Positions 7,090-7,488 of a stretch of 7,488 bases of DNA are shown in pieces (the first letter of the stretch is position 1; every line of letters starts with the position of its first letter). This DNA comes from Patescibacteria group bacterium UBA6263. Its GTDB lineage: Bacteria > Patescibacteriota > Gracilibacteria > Absconditabacterales > Absconditicoccaceae. The stretch covers positions 2,031 to 9,518 of the forward strand of contig DJVF01000013.1 in assembly GCA_002441085.1 (NCBI GenBank), written 5' to 3'. A model generated the notes under the pieces. The model ran no database searches, was not told where the DNA came from, and worked only from the letters and a program-made list of their open reading frames with translations. Made by a program: the position numbers and the translations under genes.

Positions 7090-7117
7090 TTGACTTTTAT
7101 TACTAAAAATCTATATA
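7090..7117 (+). promoter_or_regulatory. Promoter of the small gene at 7141
   Basis: TTGACT (7090-7095) and TATATA (7112-7117) are spaced by 16 bases, giving a likely start point near 7124 and a leader of about 17 bases before the ATG at 7141. A -10 shifted by two bases (TATATC, spacing 18) is equally plausible. The leader AACATAATTTAACAAAAA has no Shine-Dalgarno sequence. Confidence 0.6.
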
Positions 7118-7140
7118 TCCAAAACATAATTTAACAAAAA

Positions 7141-7401
7141 ATGAAAAAGTATCTCACTCAAAAATCATTCGAAAAATTTATCCTGAGTATCTCAGGGCAG
7201 ACCGATCCTTTGGAGATAGCCAAAACCCAAAGTCCTATAACCCTTCCTGGTGGAGGTATCGTTTGTCATCCGCCAACATCTGTTTTTATTACATCATCAA
7301 ACCTGATTATAAAAGACAGATTAAACAAAGAAAATTCTTTCCCATTAGCTGATTTATCAGTAGAGTGGTTTAGGATAAATGGTATCCGGCTACCATTATA
7401 A
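7141..7401 (+). CDS. Small protein of unknown function, 86 residues
   Basis: I do not recognise this protein. It starts with a basic helix-like stretch (MKKYLTQKSFEKFILSI), then LPGGGIVCHPPTSVFITS at about 35-52, and ends in a conserved-looking LSVEWFRINGIRLPL. It has one cysteine, no signal peptide and no membrane segment. Coding is well supported: a near-consensus promoter 5', an ATG, a TAA stop and a strong intrinsic terminator 11 bases after the stop. It differs from its neighbours: its five glycines use GGG, GGT, GGA, GGT and GGT with no TGA, and its GC content is about 36 percent (95 of 261 bases counted by hand), against an estimated mid-20s elsewhere. That could mean recent acquisition, or selection on a highly expressed gene. 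It is a single-gene unit divergent from the PLP-enzyme operon. Confidence 0.75.
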   Translation: MKKYLTQKSFEKFILSISGQTDPLEIAKTQSPITLPGGGIVCHPPTSVFITSSNLIIKDRLNKENSFPLADLSVEWFRINGIRLPL

Positions 7402-7411
7402 ACCATCTGTT

Positions 7412-7438
7412 AGTGATAGTTTTTCTATCACTTTTTTT
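7412..7438 (+). terminator. Intrinsic terminator after the 86-residue gene
   Basis: AGTGATAG (7412-7419) and CTATCACT (7425-7432) form a perfect 8-bp stem around a TTTTT loop, followed by a run of T to 7438. It lacks a T-tail on the minus strand, so it works in the plus direction, ending the 7141-7401 transcript. Confidence 0.85.
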
Positions 7439-7442
7439 ACCA

Positions 7443-7469
7443 TATAGGAATTTCAAAACAATTCCTATA
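7443..7469. repeat. 10-bp inverted repeat at the right edge
   Basis: TATAGGAATT (7443-7452) and AATTCCTATA (7460-7469) pair perfectly around a 7-base loop. There is no T-run on either side, so it is not a standard terminator. It may be an operator or part of the 5' region of a gene beyond the window. Confidence 0.5.
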
Positions 7470-7488
7470 GATAAAAACATCGGAAAAA

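Noticed and set aside
1..7488. tRNA, rRNA, CRISPR array, insertion sequence or origin
   Set aside because: No cloverleaf-like GC-rich stretch, regularly spaced repeats, transposase motif or DnaA-box cluster was seen.

Overview
The window is AT-rich, compact bacterial DNA in which TGA is read as glycine rather than stop (genetic code 25). Under the standard code only fragments are open. Under TGA=Gly, five long genes appear, and TGA falls where conserved families have glycine: the histidyl-tRNA synthetase motifs (RGLDYY, GGGRFDN, GGSIGL), the TrpR-like ETG and FGGY motifs, and the glycine-rich loop of a PLP enzyme. This points to Candidatus Absconditabacteria (SR1) or Gracilibacteria, both in the CPR/Patescibacteria. 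The window alone does not separate the two.

Layout, left to right. A minus-strand cluster runs from 2781 to the left edge: an EamA/DMT-type membrane transporter (1792-2781), histidyl-tRNA synthetase hisS (437-1765) and a zinc-ribbon plus GNAT-like protein (1-408, cut by the window edge). Gaps of 26 and 28 bases suggest one operon. A 368-base intergenic region (2782-3149) follows and carries two related 18-bp palindromes. Next is a plus-strand TrpR-related (YerC/YecD family) regulator (3150-3467). A short convergent intergenic stretch leads to a small minus-strand protein of unknown function (3587-3895) with its own promoter, and then a hairpin terminator near 3952.

The right half holds a second minus-strand operon: a threonine-synthase-like PLP enzyme (5823-6923), then, after 22 bases, a 598-residue GHMP-kinase-like protein whose tail looks like an OmpR-type winged helix (4004-5800). 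Its promoter lies at 7034-7061, back-to-back with a plus-strand promoter (7090-7117). That promoter serves a small gene of unknown function (7141-7401), which uses no TGA-glycine codons and is richer in GC than its neighbours. This gene ends in a clear intrinsic terminator, and one further inverted repeat lies at the right edge.

Possible working relationships, all inferred: the TrpR-like protein probably regulates itself through the two palindromes. The kinase-like/PLP pair recalls the ThrB-ThrC homoserine kinase/threonine synthase step, but both proteins are divergent and the winged-helix tail is unexpected. No Shine-Dalgarno sequence is visible before any gene, and one promoter lies so close to its ATG that the mRNA may be leaderless. 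I see no tRNA, rRNA, CRISPR array, transposase or origin.
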